64,000 nucleotides of DNA from Pseudodesulfovibrio cashew (GTDB lineage: Bacteria; Desulfobacterota; Desulfovibrionia; Desulfovibrionales; Desulfovibrionaceae), in contig NZ_CP046400.1 of the NCBI RefSeq assembly GCF_009762795.1, positions 1,837,501 to 1,901,500 of the forward strand, in the 5' to 3' direction. Below the pieces are notes generated by a model that had not been told where the DNA came from, searched no databases, and saw nothing but the letters and a program-made list of their open reading frames with translations. This document shows, piece after piece, positions 8,587 through 15,201 of this stretch. Within the stretch, counting starts at the first letter, position 1, and each line of letters opens with the position of its first letter. The translations under genes and the position numbers were made by a program.

Positions 8587-9357
8587 ATGAAGAAAAGCAT
8601 CATTTTGTCGGCCTTGCTGGCGCTCCTGCTCCTTGCCGCTCCGGCCCATGCCGGGCTGAAGCCGCCTTACGGACCGGGAGAAAAGTTGACCTACGCCATC
8701 TATTGGACCTTCATCCATGCCGGGGACGCCGTGCTGGAGGTTATGCCGGACACCGAAGTGGACGGCGTGCCCGCGCGCCTGTTCCGGGCCGAAGCCAAAA
8801 CAACGCCGTGGGTGGACAAGTTCTACAAGGTCCGCGACACCATGGAGTCCTGGACCGACAGGGACGTGACACACTCCCTGCGCTATCAAAAGGATCAGAA
8901 CGAGGGTACCTACCACAAGAAGGTCGACCTCATTTTCGACAAGGACCTGGACATGTCGTTCCGATGGGTGCGCGGCGAACTCAAGCACACCCTGGAACAA
9001 CCCGAGGACGTGTTCGACCCCATGTCCGTGCTGTTCTCCTTCCGCAAGGCGGTGCTCTACAAGACCATGCGTTTCTCGTCCCATGTCACCGACGGCAAGA
9101 AGAGCGTGGTGGGCGAGGCCTACGTGGAGGGGCTGGAGGATGTGGAGACCCCCATGGGCGTGATCCGCGCCTTCAAGGTCAACCTCGACATCAAGCACCT
9201 CTCGGGCGTGTTCAAGAAGAGCCGGGATGCGGAGCTGGTGGTCTGGTTCTCGGCGGACGCGCGGAGGATTCCGGTCAAGGTTCGCTCCAAGGTCAAGGTG
9301 GGCCATTTTTCCCTTGAGCTGGTGGACTATCGCCCGCCGGATAAAACAACTGATTAA
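8587..9357 (+). CDS. DUF3108-type exported protein
   Basis: The 256-residue product has a clear Sec signal peptide (MKKSIILSALLALLLLAAPAHA, cleaved after AHA near residue 22) and a mature part with the DUF3108 pattern: GEKLTYAIYWTFIHAGDAVLEV at the start, then KFYKVRDTMESW, FDPMSVLFSFRKA, and a late WFSADARRIPVKV. The family is periplasmic or outer-membrane associated with no established activity, and is probably a beta-barrel or lipocalin-like fold. It stands alone, with a terminator directly downstream. Confidence 0.8.
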   Translation: MKKSIILSALLALLLLAAPAHAGLKPPYGPGEKLTYAIYWTFIHAGDAVLEVMPDTEVDGVPARLFRAEAKTTPWVDKFYKVRDTMESWTDRDVTHSLRYQKDQNEGTYHKKVDLIFDKDLDMSFRWVRGELKHTLEQPEDVFDPMSVLFSFRKAVLYKTMRFSSHVTDGKKSVVGEAYVEGLEDVETPMGVIRAFKVNLDIKHLSGVFKKSRDAELVVWFSADARRIPVKVRSKVKVGHFSLELVDYRPPDKTTD

Positions 9358-9390
9358 TATAATGGCTTCAAATGATTATTGTTAGCATAG

Positions 9391-9427
9391 TGAAGCCGGA
9401 TCGTGGAAAACGGTCCGGCTTCATTTT
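9391..9427 (+). terminator. Rho-independent terminator of the DUF3108 gene
   Basis: TGAAGCCGGA (9391-9400) pairs with TCCGGCTTCA (9413-9422) across a short loop and is followed by TTTTGTTTG. It lies 34 bp after the stop codon. Confidence 0.85.
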
Positions 9428-9487
9428 GTTTGAATGCTATAGTCTATCTGGTAGAAGATATTATAAAAGGTTAATAGTTGTCCAATC

Positions 9488-9517
9488 TTGTCAATGGGTT
9501 GTTGGCTACTGTATAGT
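9488..9517 (+). promoter_or_regulatory. Candidate sigma-70 promoter of the XRE regulator gene
   Basis: TTGTCA (9488-9493) and TATAGT (9512-9517) are 18 bp apart in a locally AT-rich stretch, 60 bp before the GTG start at 9577. No other gene lies between. Confidence 0.45.
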
Positions 9518-9576
9518 AGACGTAAGTAAGGGATTGCGCTTTGGCGGGGGGAAATGCGGACTTAGTGAGGGGTGCT

Positions 9577-9897
9577 GTGAGTAAGCTTTTTGGAGACTAC
9601 ATACGAGCGAGAAGGGAATCCCTGCGCGAGGGGAACCCTGAATACTCCATACGGAAGGTGGCCAAGCGGATAGGCATCCACCACTCCTATTTGAGCAAGA
9701 TCGAAAGGGGAGAGCCTGCCTCCTTGTCCGAGAAGCGGATGGTCGCCCTGGCCGAAGAGTTGGGGGATGATCCCGATCTCCTTCTGGCCATGAACGGCAA
9801 GGTCTCGGAGGATATCCGCCGTGCCGTTTTCGAGGACCCTGAGTGGGTGTTGGAGAAGCTCGGACAGATCAAGTTCGGGCGAAACGGCGACAGTTGA
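9577..9897 (+). CDS. XRE-family helix-turn-helix regulator
   Basis: A 106-residue DNA-binding protein with one Cro/CI-type helix-turn-helix: YIRARRESLREG, then YSIRKVAKRIGIHHSYLSKIERGE, about residues 5-45. The C-terminal 40 residues (VSEDIRRAVFEDPEWVLEKLGQIK) are helical and probably mediate dimerisation. I choose the GTG at 9577 because AGGGG stands five bases before it; an upstream TTG at 9541 or GTG at 9565 would add a non-conserved tail. The gene is AT-richer upstream than its surroundings and converges on two unknown paralogous genes, so it may be part of a small accessory block. Confidence 0.85.
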   Translation: MSKLFGDYIRARRESLREGNPEYSIRKVAKRIGIHHSYLSKIERGEPASLSEKRMVALAEELGDDPDLLLAMNGKVSEDIRRAVFEDPEWVLEKLGQIKFGRNGDS

Positions 9898-9914
9898 TTG
9901 CCCGTTTCCTCGGG

Positions 9915-10184
9915 TCAGCCCGGGAATTCGTGCACCCTGATCTTGTGGCTGCGCGGAAACTCTCGTTTGAGCAAGGTCCTGAGCAGCCGTTTCAGTTCCT
10001 TGTGCCCGCTTTTGAACCGCTCCTGCCGGAAGCCGTCTTCGATCACGGCATAGGTTTCCACGTCCTCCTTCATGATTATCACGGAACGGTCGCGCTTGTA
10101 GGTGCGCAGGTCCAGCCCCGCTCCCACCGGGAGCTTTTTCAGCCGCGTCAGTATCAGCGGGATCGCGCCCGCCTTGTCGATCAC
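9915..10184 (-). CDS. Unrecognised 89-residue basic protein, paralogue A
   Basis: I do not recognise this family. The protein is basic and soluble, with conserved segments RLKKLPVGAGLDLRTYKRDRSV, an acidic middle, and LKRLLRTLLKREFPRSHKIRVHEF. It is a clear paralogue of the gene directly upstream (same length, same blocks in the same order), so the pair arose by tandem duplication. The start is a GTG at 10184 with AAAGGA seven bases upstream, overlapping the upstream gene's TGA (GTGA). The phrase LDLRTYKRDRSV in both copies suggests a nucleic-acid or nucleotide-binding surface, which is inference only. Confidence 0.72.
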   Translation of the reverse strand: MIDKAGAIPLILTRLKKLPVGAGLDLRTYKRDRSVIIMKEDVETYAVIEDGFRQERFKSGHKELKRLLRTLLKREFPRSHKIRVHEFPG

Positions 10185-10498
10185 AGCGTTTTCCTTTGCA
10201 GGTGGATATCGGCGGAATATTCGCCAAGGTCATAGAGTCGTATTTTGGTGGAGCGGGGAAACTCCCGTTTCATCAGCATCTTGAGCAGTTTTTTCAGCTT
10301 GTCGCGGGAGACGAGAAAGCGAGCCTCCTCGAAACCTCTCTCCACCACGTCGAATTCGTCATTGCCCACACGCGCGATGAGCACCGAGCGGTTCCGCTTG
10401 TATGTGCGCAGGTCGATGGCGTGCCCTGTGGGCAGCTTTTTCAGCCGATTCATGATAGTGGTAATGGCGGTGGCCTTGTCGATCATGCAGTTAACCAT
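10181..10498 (-). CDS. Unrecognised ~100-residue basic protein, paralogue B
   Basis: Upstream partner of the previous gene, sharing MIDKA, a MNRLKKLPTG/LDLRTYKRNRSVLI block and KLLKMLMKREFPRSTKIRLYD. It has a C-terminal extension (GEYSADIHLQRKTL) the other copy lacks. The long reading begins at 10498; the alignment with paralogue A favours the internal ATG at 10486 (MIDKATAIT). Neither start has a strong ribosome site. The pair is divergent from rlmD (81 bp between starts) and convergent with the XRE gene via its partner. No signal peptide, membrane helix or enzyme motif is visible. Confidence 0.7.
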   Translation of the reverse strand: MVNCMIDKATAITTIMNRLKKLPTGHAIDLRTYKRNRSVLIARVGNDEFDVVERGFEEARFLVSRDKLKKLLKMLMKREFPRSTKIRLYDLGEYSADIHLQRKTL

Positions 10499-10579
10499 AG
10501 ACAGCCGCCCGAAACCGTGTCAAACGGGCCATCCATCCCGGCTTCGAAGCGGACGGGAAAACCTTACTCGGAGAGCGCA

Positions 10580-11962
10580 ATGCCCCTTGAAAAAGACAGC
10601 ACCATACAATGTGAAATAGAATCTCTGGCCTACGGCGGACGCGGCGTGGCGCGCGTGGACGGCATGGCCGTATTCGTAGCGGGCGGCCTGCCCGGCGATG
10701 TGGTCAGGGCACGTGTGGTCAAGGCCAAGAAGCGGTTCGCCGAGGCCGTGACCGAAGAGGTCGTCACCCCGTCGCCCAAGCGCGTCGAGCCTGCCTGTCC
10801 CCATTTCGGGGTTTGCGGCGGCTGCGCCGTGCAGGATCTGGAATACGCGGAACAACTCGCCCAGAAGAACGGTCAGGTGGAGAACGCGTTGCGTCGCATC
10901 GGCGGCGTGGAGACTCCGGTCATGGACGCTCCTGTGGCATCGCCCGCCATCTACCGCTACCGCAACAAGATGGAGTTCGCTTTCGAAGGGCGCGACGGAG
11001 AGCTGTTCCTCGGTCTGCGAGCCAACCCGGAGCCCGGCGAGCGAATCGGGCAGGTTCTCGATTTGACTGAGTGCCACCTCTGCGCGGTGCGAGACATGGA
11101 GATGGTGCACTTCGTGCGCGACTTCTGCCGCGAATCCAACGTTGCTGCCTATCATCCGCCCACGGACACCGGCTTCTGGCGGCACCTTGTCCTCCGCCAC
11201 ACTTCCATCGGCCAGGTTCAGGTCCATCTGATCACCACTGCGGACGAGCGCAAGTACAATCTGCCCGAGGAATTGGGCGAGGCGCTGATCGACCGCTTCC
11301 CGGAGATCATGTCTTTTGTCCACTCCCTCCGCACCAAGCGTTCGACCGTCGCCTACGGCGAGCAGGCCATCTTCCGCCTGGGCCACAAGTTCGTGGAGGA
11401 GCGGCTGCCCAAGGGCGAGTCCATGGTGCGCTATCACCTCGCGCCCAATACCTTTTTCCAGACCAACACCGGGGGCGCGGCCGAACTCTTCGCCACCGTG
11501 GCAGAATACGCCGCCCTTACCGGTCACGAGACCGTCCTCGACCTTTACTGCGGGGCCGGTGCCATCGGCATCTATCTCGCCGACCAGGCCGGACAGGTCA
11601 TCGGCTACGAGATCAACGAGGAGGCCATCGGCAAGGCATGGGCCTCTGCCAAACTGAACCGCATCAACAATTGCGAATTTCACGCGCTCTCCCTCGAATC
11701 CGGCATCGAGGGCGTGGATGATCTGCCCACCCCGGACGTGGTTGTGATCGATCCGCCCCGGTCCGGCATTCAGGAGAAGACCGCCGAGTCCTTGCTGCGG
11801 CTGGCGCCGCCGCGCATCGTGGCTGTTTCGTGCGATCCGACCACGCTCGCGCGCGATGTGAAGCGGTTGTCCGGCAAGTATGCGCTCGAGCGCGTTCGGG
11901 CCGTGGATATGTTTCCGCATACACATCATGTGGAGACGGTGGCCCTGCTGGTTAAGAAGTAG
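10580..11962 (+). CDS. rlmD: 23S rRNA (uracil-5) methyltransferase, RlmD/RumA type
   Basis: Iron-sulfur SAM-dependent methyltransferase forming m5U in 23S rRNA (U1939 in E. coli). The ATG at 10580 gives 460 residues. In order: a TRAM domain (IESLAYGGRGVARVDG), a [4Fe-4S] site with Cys73-x5-Cys79-x2-Cys82 and a fourth Cys near 165, the substrate region NTFFQTN, the SAM motif VLDLYCGAGAIGIYLA (about 319-334), IDPPRSG and the catalytic VSCDPTTLARD with Cys418. A longer in-frame ORF reaching back to 10196 overlaps the divergent paralogue genes and is not supported. Its probable terminator has been split by the insertion at 12000-13081. Confidence 0.93.
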   Translation: MPLEKDSTIQCEIESLAYGGRGVARVDGMAVFVAGGLPGDVVRARVVKAKKRFAEAVTEEVVTPSPKRVEPACPHFGVCGGCAVQDLEYAEQLAQKNGQVENALRRIGGVETPVMDAPVASPAIYRYRNKMEFAFEGRDGELFLGLRANPEPGERIGQVLDLTECHLCAVRDMEMVHFVRDFCRESNVAAYHPPTDTGFWRHLVLRHTSIGQVQVHLITTADERKYNLPEELGEALIDRFPEIMSFVHSLRTKRSTVAYGEQAIFRLGHKFVEERLPKGESMVRYHLAPNTFFQTNTGGAAELFATVAEYAALTGHETVLDLYCGAGAIGIYLADQAGQVIGYEINEEAIGKAWASAKLNRINNCEFHALSLESGIEGVDDLPTPDVVVIDPPRSGIQEKTAESLLRLAPPRIVAVSCDPTTLARDVKRLSGKYALERVRAVDMFPHTHHVETVALLVKK

Positions 11963-12008
11963 GGTGCCTGACGGCGTCTTGAAGAGAAAAGGAAGGCCGC
12001 CCTTATGG

Positions 12009-12031
12009 CAAGACGTTTTCCATAAATGTTG
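12009..12031 (+). repeat. Left terminal inverted repeat (23 bp)
   Basis: Starts CAAGACGTTTTCC and ends ATAAATGTTG; it is the exact reverse complement of 13050-13072. The match stops immediately at both ends, at the 9-bp direct repeat outside and at unrelated sequence inside. Confidence 0.9.
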
Positions 12032-12058
12032 ACGAAAACACTGTAAATTAATCGTAAC

Positions 12059-12084
12059 CCCCTGTTCGCTTTGGCGAACAGGGG
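12059..12084 (+). terminator. Perfect 11-bp hairpin just inside the left end of the insertion
   Basis: CCCCTGTTCGC (12059-12069) pairs fully with GCGAACAGGGG (12074-12084) around a TTTG loop, then ATTCTTCTT. It may now terminate rlmD transcription or shield the cargo genes from read-through. Confidence 0.6.
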
Positions 12085-12196
12085 ATTCTTCTTATGGGTA
12101 AAATATTTTCCCAGGTTGCCTAATTCGGCGCATTATTTTCTCGATGAAATGGTAATCACACTACTTCCGATTAGTTGCAATAATTGAGAATAGTTC

Positions 12197-12224
12197 TTGA
12201 CTTTTTTTGAGAATATGTTATAAT
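12197..12224 (+). promoter_or_regulatory. Strong sigma-70 promoter of the insertion cargo
   Basis: TTGACT (12197-12202) and a consensus TATAAT (12219-12224) are 16 bp apart, 50 bp before the first cargo gene. The A/T-rich setting and near-perfect hexamers make it one of the best promoters in the window. An inverted ATATGT/ACATAT pair overlaps the -10 and could be an operator. Confidence 0.75.
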
Positions 12225-12274
12225 ACATATTCAAGTCCGATATGGATTTAGATCGATTTTACAAGGTGGATTTT

Positions 12275-12499
12275 ATGAGTAATTTTAAGTTTTCTTTTAA
12301 CCAAACAAATGAAGGAGACCTCTTCCCCCATGCTAAATGCATGCGGTGCGGCGAGGATCATGTTTTTGGCGTCCTTGACGACGACCCAACGTTCTCGGAT
12401 AGAATCAATTATTCTGTTAATTGCAGAAAATGCAACGCCGTAGGCGAAGCCATCTATAAAAAAGTAGATGGTGAATGGACCTTTAACCCCTGCGAATAG
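12275..12499 (+). CDS. Cargo gene 1: 74-residue zinc-ribbon-like protein
   Basis: I do not recognise a family. The protein has two CxxC knuckles, CMRC (about residues 22-25) and CRKC (about 51-54), a usual zinc-ribbon arrangement, linked by an acidic stretch (FGVLDDDPTFSDRINYSVN). The ATG at 12275 is chosen because AAGGTGG stands five bases upstream; a start at 12242 would lack one. It is AT-richer than the surrounding genes, sits behind a strong promoter and is followed by its own terminator. No secretion signal is present. A role as an adaptor or nucleic-acid-binding protein is only inference. Confidence 0.72.
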   Translation: MSNFKFSFNQTNEGDLFPHAKCMRCGEDHVFGVLDDDPTFSDRINYSVNCRKCNAVGEAIYKKVDGEWTFNPCE

Positions 12500-12519
12500 C
12501 ACTTTTCCTCTCCTTCATT

Positions 12520-12545
12520 AGCCCCCCCCATCGGGGGCTTTCATT
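12520..12545 (+). terminator. Terminator after cargo gene 1
   Basis: AGCCCCC (12520-12526) pairs with GGGGGCT (12533-12539) and is followed by TTCATTT; it lies 20 bp past the stop. Confidence 0.8.
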
Positions 12546-12638
12546 TATCGCGCACTATTTTGAAATCGTTTGCCATCGGATGACATGCGCCCTGCTTTGC
12601 GGCATAGTCACGCCAAAATATATAGCGAGGTTGCCGTC

Positions 12639-12965
12639 ATGGATTTGAAGGAATTTGTCGCCGAGTCGCTGAAACAAATTATTGATGGAATAAAAGAGGC
12701 CCAAGAATATGCTTCCCAAAATGGTGGGGTGGTCGCCCCATCCTATAACAATTTTACAGGGAGACAGGGATCCGAAGGCCATAAGCAAAGCGTATTGCTT
12801 GATGTGGCTGTGACCACCCAGGAGAGCAAAGGGCAGGAAGGTCGAGCTGGTTTGAAAATTCCTTTCCTTGATGCCGGGGGGACACTCTCTGCAGATCAAG
12901 TCAATTCGACAGTATCCAGAATCAAGTTCGCTGTTCCCGTTGAGTACCCTGTTCAAAAAGACTGA
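12639..12965 (+). CDS. Cargo gene 2: 108-residue protein, possibly trypco2-like
   Basis: The ATG at 12639 has GCGAGG eight bases upstream. The product starts with an amphipathic helix (MDLKEFVAESLKQIIDGIKEAQE), followed by a glycine/serine-rich linker and a beta-rich second half: SVLLDVAVTTQES, then STVSRIKFAVPVEYP at the end. From memory this helix plus DVAVT plus SRIKFxVPV pattern matches the trypsin-co-occurring domain 2 (trypco2) family, small proteins reported in predicted conflict systems; I could not check this. No partner protease or NTPase is present in the insertion. It has its own terminator downstream. Confidence 0.7.
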   Translation: MDLKEFVAESLKQIIDGIKEAQEYASQNGGVVAPSYNNFTGRQGSEGHKQSVLLDVAVTTQESKGQEGRAGLKIPFLDAGGTLSADQVNSTVSRIKFAVPVEYPVQKD

Positions 12966-13017
12966 CAGCATTTCATCCACCTACTGTCAAAGAACGTCAC
13001 CTCGGTGAAGCACAACG

Positions 13018-13047
13018 AAAAGCCTCCGAGTTTCTGGGGGCTTTTTT
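13018..13047 (+). terminator. Terminator after cargo gene 2
   Basis: AAAAGCCTCC (13018-13027) pairs with GGGGGCTTTT (13036-13045, one mismatch) over an 8-base loop, ending in TTTTTT. It lies just inside the right inverted repeat. Confidence 0.85.
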
Positions 13048-13049
13048 CC

Positions 13050-13072
13050 CAACATTTATGGAAAACGTCTTG
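13050..13072 (-). repeat. Right terminal inverted repeat (23 bp)
   Basis: Exact reverse complement of 12009-12031, followed at once by the CCCTTATGG direct repeat and then by GGCGGCTTTTTT, the right half of the interrupted hairpin. Confidence 0.9.
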
Positions 13073-13100
13073 CCCTTATGGGGCGGCTTTTTTCATGGGA

Positions 13101-13850
13101 TGCGCGCCGATGGCGCGAGAGCCGGGTTTGGGGGCTGCGCCCCCAAAAGCCCTCCATGCCCTCCCGGCGGGGTCCATTTCTTTTGCTGCGCCAAAAGAAA
13201 TAGACGAAAGAAAAGGCGCTTGAAGCGTTATCACCGCCCCGGTGCTCGCTGGCGAGAATCTCATCCAACCCGGTCGGCTCCAGACTACGTGGAGCGGAAC
13301 GCCCTGCCAATTTTACCGTACGTAGGCCGTCCCACTCCGTGCGAGTTCTGGCACAAGAGCCACCGCCCGGTTTGGTGAGCTTCTAGGCCCGTGAGCAAGG
13401 GGCTGACTGCGGACCTTTGAGAAGGAAGTCGTAGCGCCGAATTGCTTCTTTTTGATTCGTAATGGGGTGTCAACTCGGATTGATGGGCGAGGACAAGCTG
13501 CCCTTATAGCATAACAGGGTGTCAGCTCGACTTGGCGGACAAAGAAGAATTGCCTTGTTCGGTAAGCTACCAATCATCCAGGCAGCGACCTGTCATCGAG
13601 TTCGGGGCTTAGAGCCGCTTGCACACGGCTGAAGCGCAGCCCGAAGCGCGCCTGCCCGCAGGCTTTCGCTTTTCGGGCAGCGGAAGCCGTGTTAGCGGCT
13701 CTTGGCCTCGAAATCGCGCTGCAGCACCAACAGAGCGACTTTTGCTTACTTTTGGGCGCTCCGGTCCAAAAGTAAGTCGCCCCGGAAGGGGCGAAACCCT
13801 TCATCCAATCATCGCCGCCGACAGGCGGCTTCCTTTTCTCTTCTTCTCCC
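13101..13850 (+). repeat. Long interspersed hairpin-rich repeat, copy 1
   Basis: About 750 bp with no convincing gene that is colinear with the reverse complement of 33519-34260. The two outer thirds are strongly conserved, and about 120 bp in the middle (13441-13560) are not. It holds a series of hairpins: TTGGGGGCTGCGCCCCCAA near 13128, ATTTCTTTTG/CAAAAGAAAT (13176-13201), CTTACTTTTGG/CCAAAAGTAAG (13745-13776), CGCCCC-GGAA-GGGGCG and GCCGCC-GACA-GGCGGC. Short ORFs starting MHTAEAQPEARLPAG occur in both copies, but they simply follow the conserved DNA, have no upstream ribosome site, and read through hairpins. I therefore treat the region as a non-coding structured repeat. Confidence 0.8.
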
Positions 13851-13865
13851 AGCGCCGCAGGCATC

Positions 13866-13897
13866 GTAAAATAAAAAGGCCGCCCATATGGGCGGCC
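13866..13897 (-). terminator. Terminator of the class I aminotransferase gene
   Basis: GGCCGCCCATATGGGCGGCC (13878-13897) is a perfect palindrome followed on the minus strand by TTTTTATTTTA. It lies 35 bp past the stop at 13933. Confidence 0.92.
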
Positions 13898-13932
13898 TTC
13901 CCTTACTTCTTCAAAACAAAAAATCTCACCAC

Positions 13933-15111
13933 CTACCCGCCATATTCCTTCAAATACCCTTCCAGCCGGTCCATCCCTTCACGAATGTCGTCCAGCGAGG
14001 TGGCGTAGGAGAAGCGGATGAACCCTTCGGCACCTTCACCGAAGTCGATCCCCGGCGTGACGCCGATCTTCGCCTTCTTCAGGATGTCATAGGCCAGGGC
14101 CAGGGACGAGCCGTCGAACTTCGCGGCCAGGTGGCGCATGTTCACCAGCACGTAGAACGCGCCCGTGGGGTCGTGCTTGATGTCGAAGCCCATGCCCTTG
14201 AGCCGCTCAAGCATGTACACGCGCCGCTTGTTGTAGGTCTCCTTCATCCGCGCAACGTCCTCGTCCGCTTCTTTCAGAGCCGCGACCCCGCCCCACTGGG
14301 CCATGGTGTTGGCCGAGATGAAGAAGTTCTGGCAGACCGTCTGCAGGGTGCGCATGAAGTCCGGCGGCGCGATGACGTAGCCCAGCCGCCAGCCGGTCAT
14401 GGCGTAGAGCTTGGAAAAGCCGTTGAGCACGAAGGCGCGGTCCGTGTATTCGAGGATGGAGTGCTCGGTGCCCTCGTAAACCAGGCCGTGGTAGATCTCA
14501 TCCGAGACCACCCAGAGGCCCTTTTCCTCGGCCAGGGCCGCGATGCCCTTGAGCCGCTCCTCGGAGAGCAGCGTGCCCGTGGGGTTGGCCGGAGAGTTGA
14601 TCAGGATGGCCTTGACGTTATCGTTGGCCTCCACTGCCTCGCGGATGGCCGAAACGCGGAGTTGGAAGCTGTCCTCTTCGGTGACCGTGATCTTGACCGG
14701 CTCCGCGCCCGCAAAGGTGATGAAGTTGTCGTAGCAGGCGTAACACGGGTCCGAGGTGATGACCTTGTCTCCCTCCTCAAGGATGGCGGAGAACAGGGCG
14801 AGCATGGCCGGGCTGGTGCCCTGGGTGACGGCGATGTTGGCCGGGTCCACATCCACGCCGTAGCGCTTTTGGTAATCCTCGGCCACGGCCTCGCGCAGCT
14901 CGGGGATGCCCAGGGAGTGGGTATAGTGGGTGTGGCCCTTGTCCAGCGCCTCGCAGGACGCGCGCTTGGCGCACTCCGGCGTGTCGAAGTCAGGCTCGCC
15001 CACCTCCATGTGGATGACGGATTCGCCGTTGCGTTCCATCGCCTGGGCCTTTTCCAGGATTTCCATGACCAGAAACGGGGTAATGCCGCAGCATCGTTTC
15101 GAAATGCTCAT
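13933..15111 (-). CDS. PLP-dependent class I/II aminotransferase
   Basis: Cytoplasmic 392-residue transaminase of the aspartate-aminotransferase superfamily. Landmarks are EVGEPDFDTP near the N-terminus, the GTSPAMLALF cofactor-phosphate region, NSPANPTGT, SDEIYHGLVYEG, the PLP-lysine segment NGFSKLYAMTGWRLGY, and a C-terminal RFSYATSLDDI carrying the carboxylate-binding Arg. The ATG at 15111 is preceded by GGAAAGG; a longer ORF to 15186 would include the terminator of the upstream FKBP gene. The substrate cannot be read from sequence; relatives include aspartate, alanine and aromatic aminotransferases. Confidence 0.9.
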   Translation of the reverse strand: MSISKRCCGITPFLVMEILEKAQAMERNGESVIHMEVGEPDFDTPECAKRASCEALDKGHTHYTHSLGIPELREAVAEDYQKRYGVDVDPANIAVTQGTSPAMLALFSAILEEGDKVITSDPCYACYDNFITFAGAEPVKITVTEEDSFQLRVSAIREAVEANDNVKAILINSPANPTGTLLSEERLKGIAALAEEKGLWVVSDEIYHGLVYEGTEHSILEYTDRAFVLNGFSKLYAMTGWRLGYVIAPPDFMRTLQTVCQNFFISANTMAQWGGVAALKEADEDVARMKETYNKRRVYMLERLKGMGFDIKHDPTGAFYVLVNMRHLAAKFDGSSLALAYDILKKAKIGVTPGIDFGEGAEGFIRFSYATSLDDIREGMDRLEGYLKEYGG

Positions 15112-15131
15112 CGCCTTTCCGTCCTCCAACG

Positions 15132-15170
15132 AAAAACCCCGCCCCGGGCCGTGAACAGCCTGGGGCGAGG
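15132..15170 (-). terminator. Terminator of the FKBP gene
   Basis: On the minus strand CCTCGCCCC and GGGGCGGGG pair (15170-15162 with 15145-15137), with a T5 tract following. It separates the FKBP gene from the downstream aminotransferase gene. Confidence 0.82.
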
Positions 15171-15201
15171 GAAGCTGTTGAATCAATCGACTTCCAATGA
15201 T

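Larger units (their letters stand above)
12000..13081. mobile_element. 1,064-bp non-autonomous insertion with 23-bp inverted repeats and 9-bp target duplication
   Basis: The sequence between 12009 and 13072 begins and ends with perfect 23-bp inverted repeats and is flanked on both sides by the same nine bases, CCCTTATGG (12000-12008 and 13073-13081). This is the signature of transposition. Removing the insert and one duplication joins GCCGCCC (11996-12002) to TTAT, GGGCGGC (13081-13087) and TTTTTT, a normal terminator for rlmD, so the insertion went into the hairpin loop. Inside are a strong promoter, two small genes of AT-richer composition and two terminators, but no transposase or recombinase, so any mobility must have been supplied in trans. 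This is seen in sequence; the mechanism is inferred. Confidence 0.82.

Noticed and set aside
10196-10579. N-terminal extension of the rlmD ORF
   Set aside because: It overlaps the divergent paralogue genes and lacks TRAM-domain conservation; the ATG at 10580 gives the normal family length.
12555-12980. Minus-strand 141-codon ORF opposite cargo gene 2
   Set aside because: No ribosome site and no strand-specific signals; the promoter, ribosome site and terminator are all on the plus strand.
13619-14008. ORF starting MHTAEAQPEARLPAGF, also found in the other repeat copy at 33188-33748
   Set aside because: The peptide match is a consequence of conserved repeat DNA; the ORF runs through hairpins and into the aminotransferase terminator, with no ribosome site.
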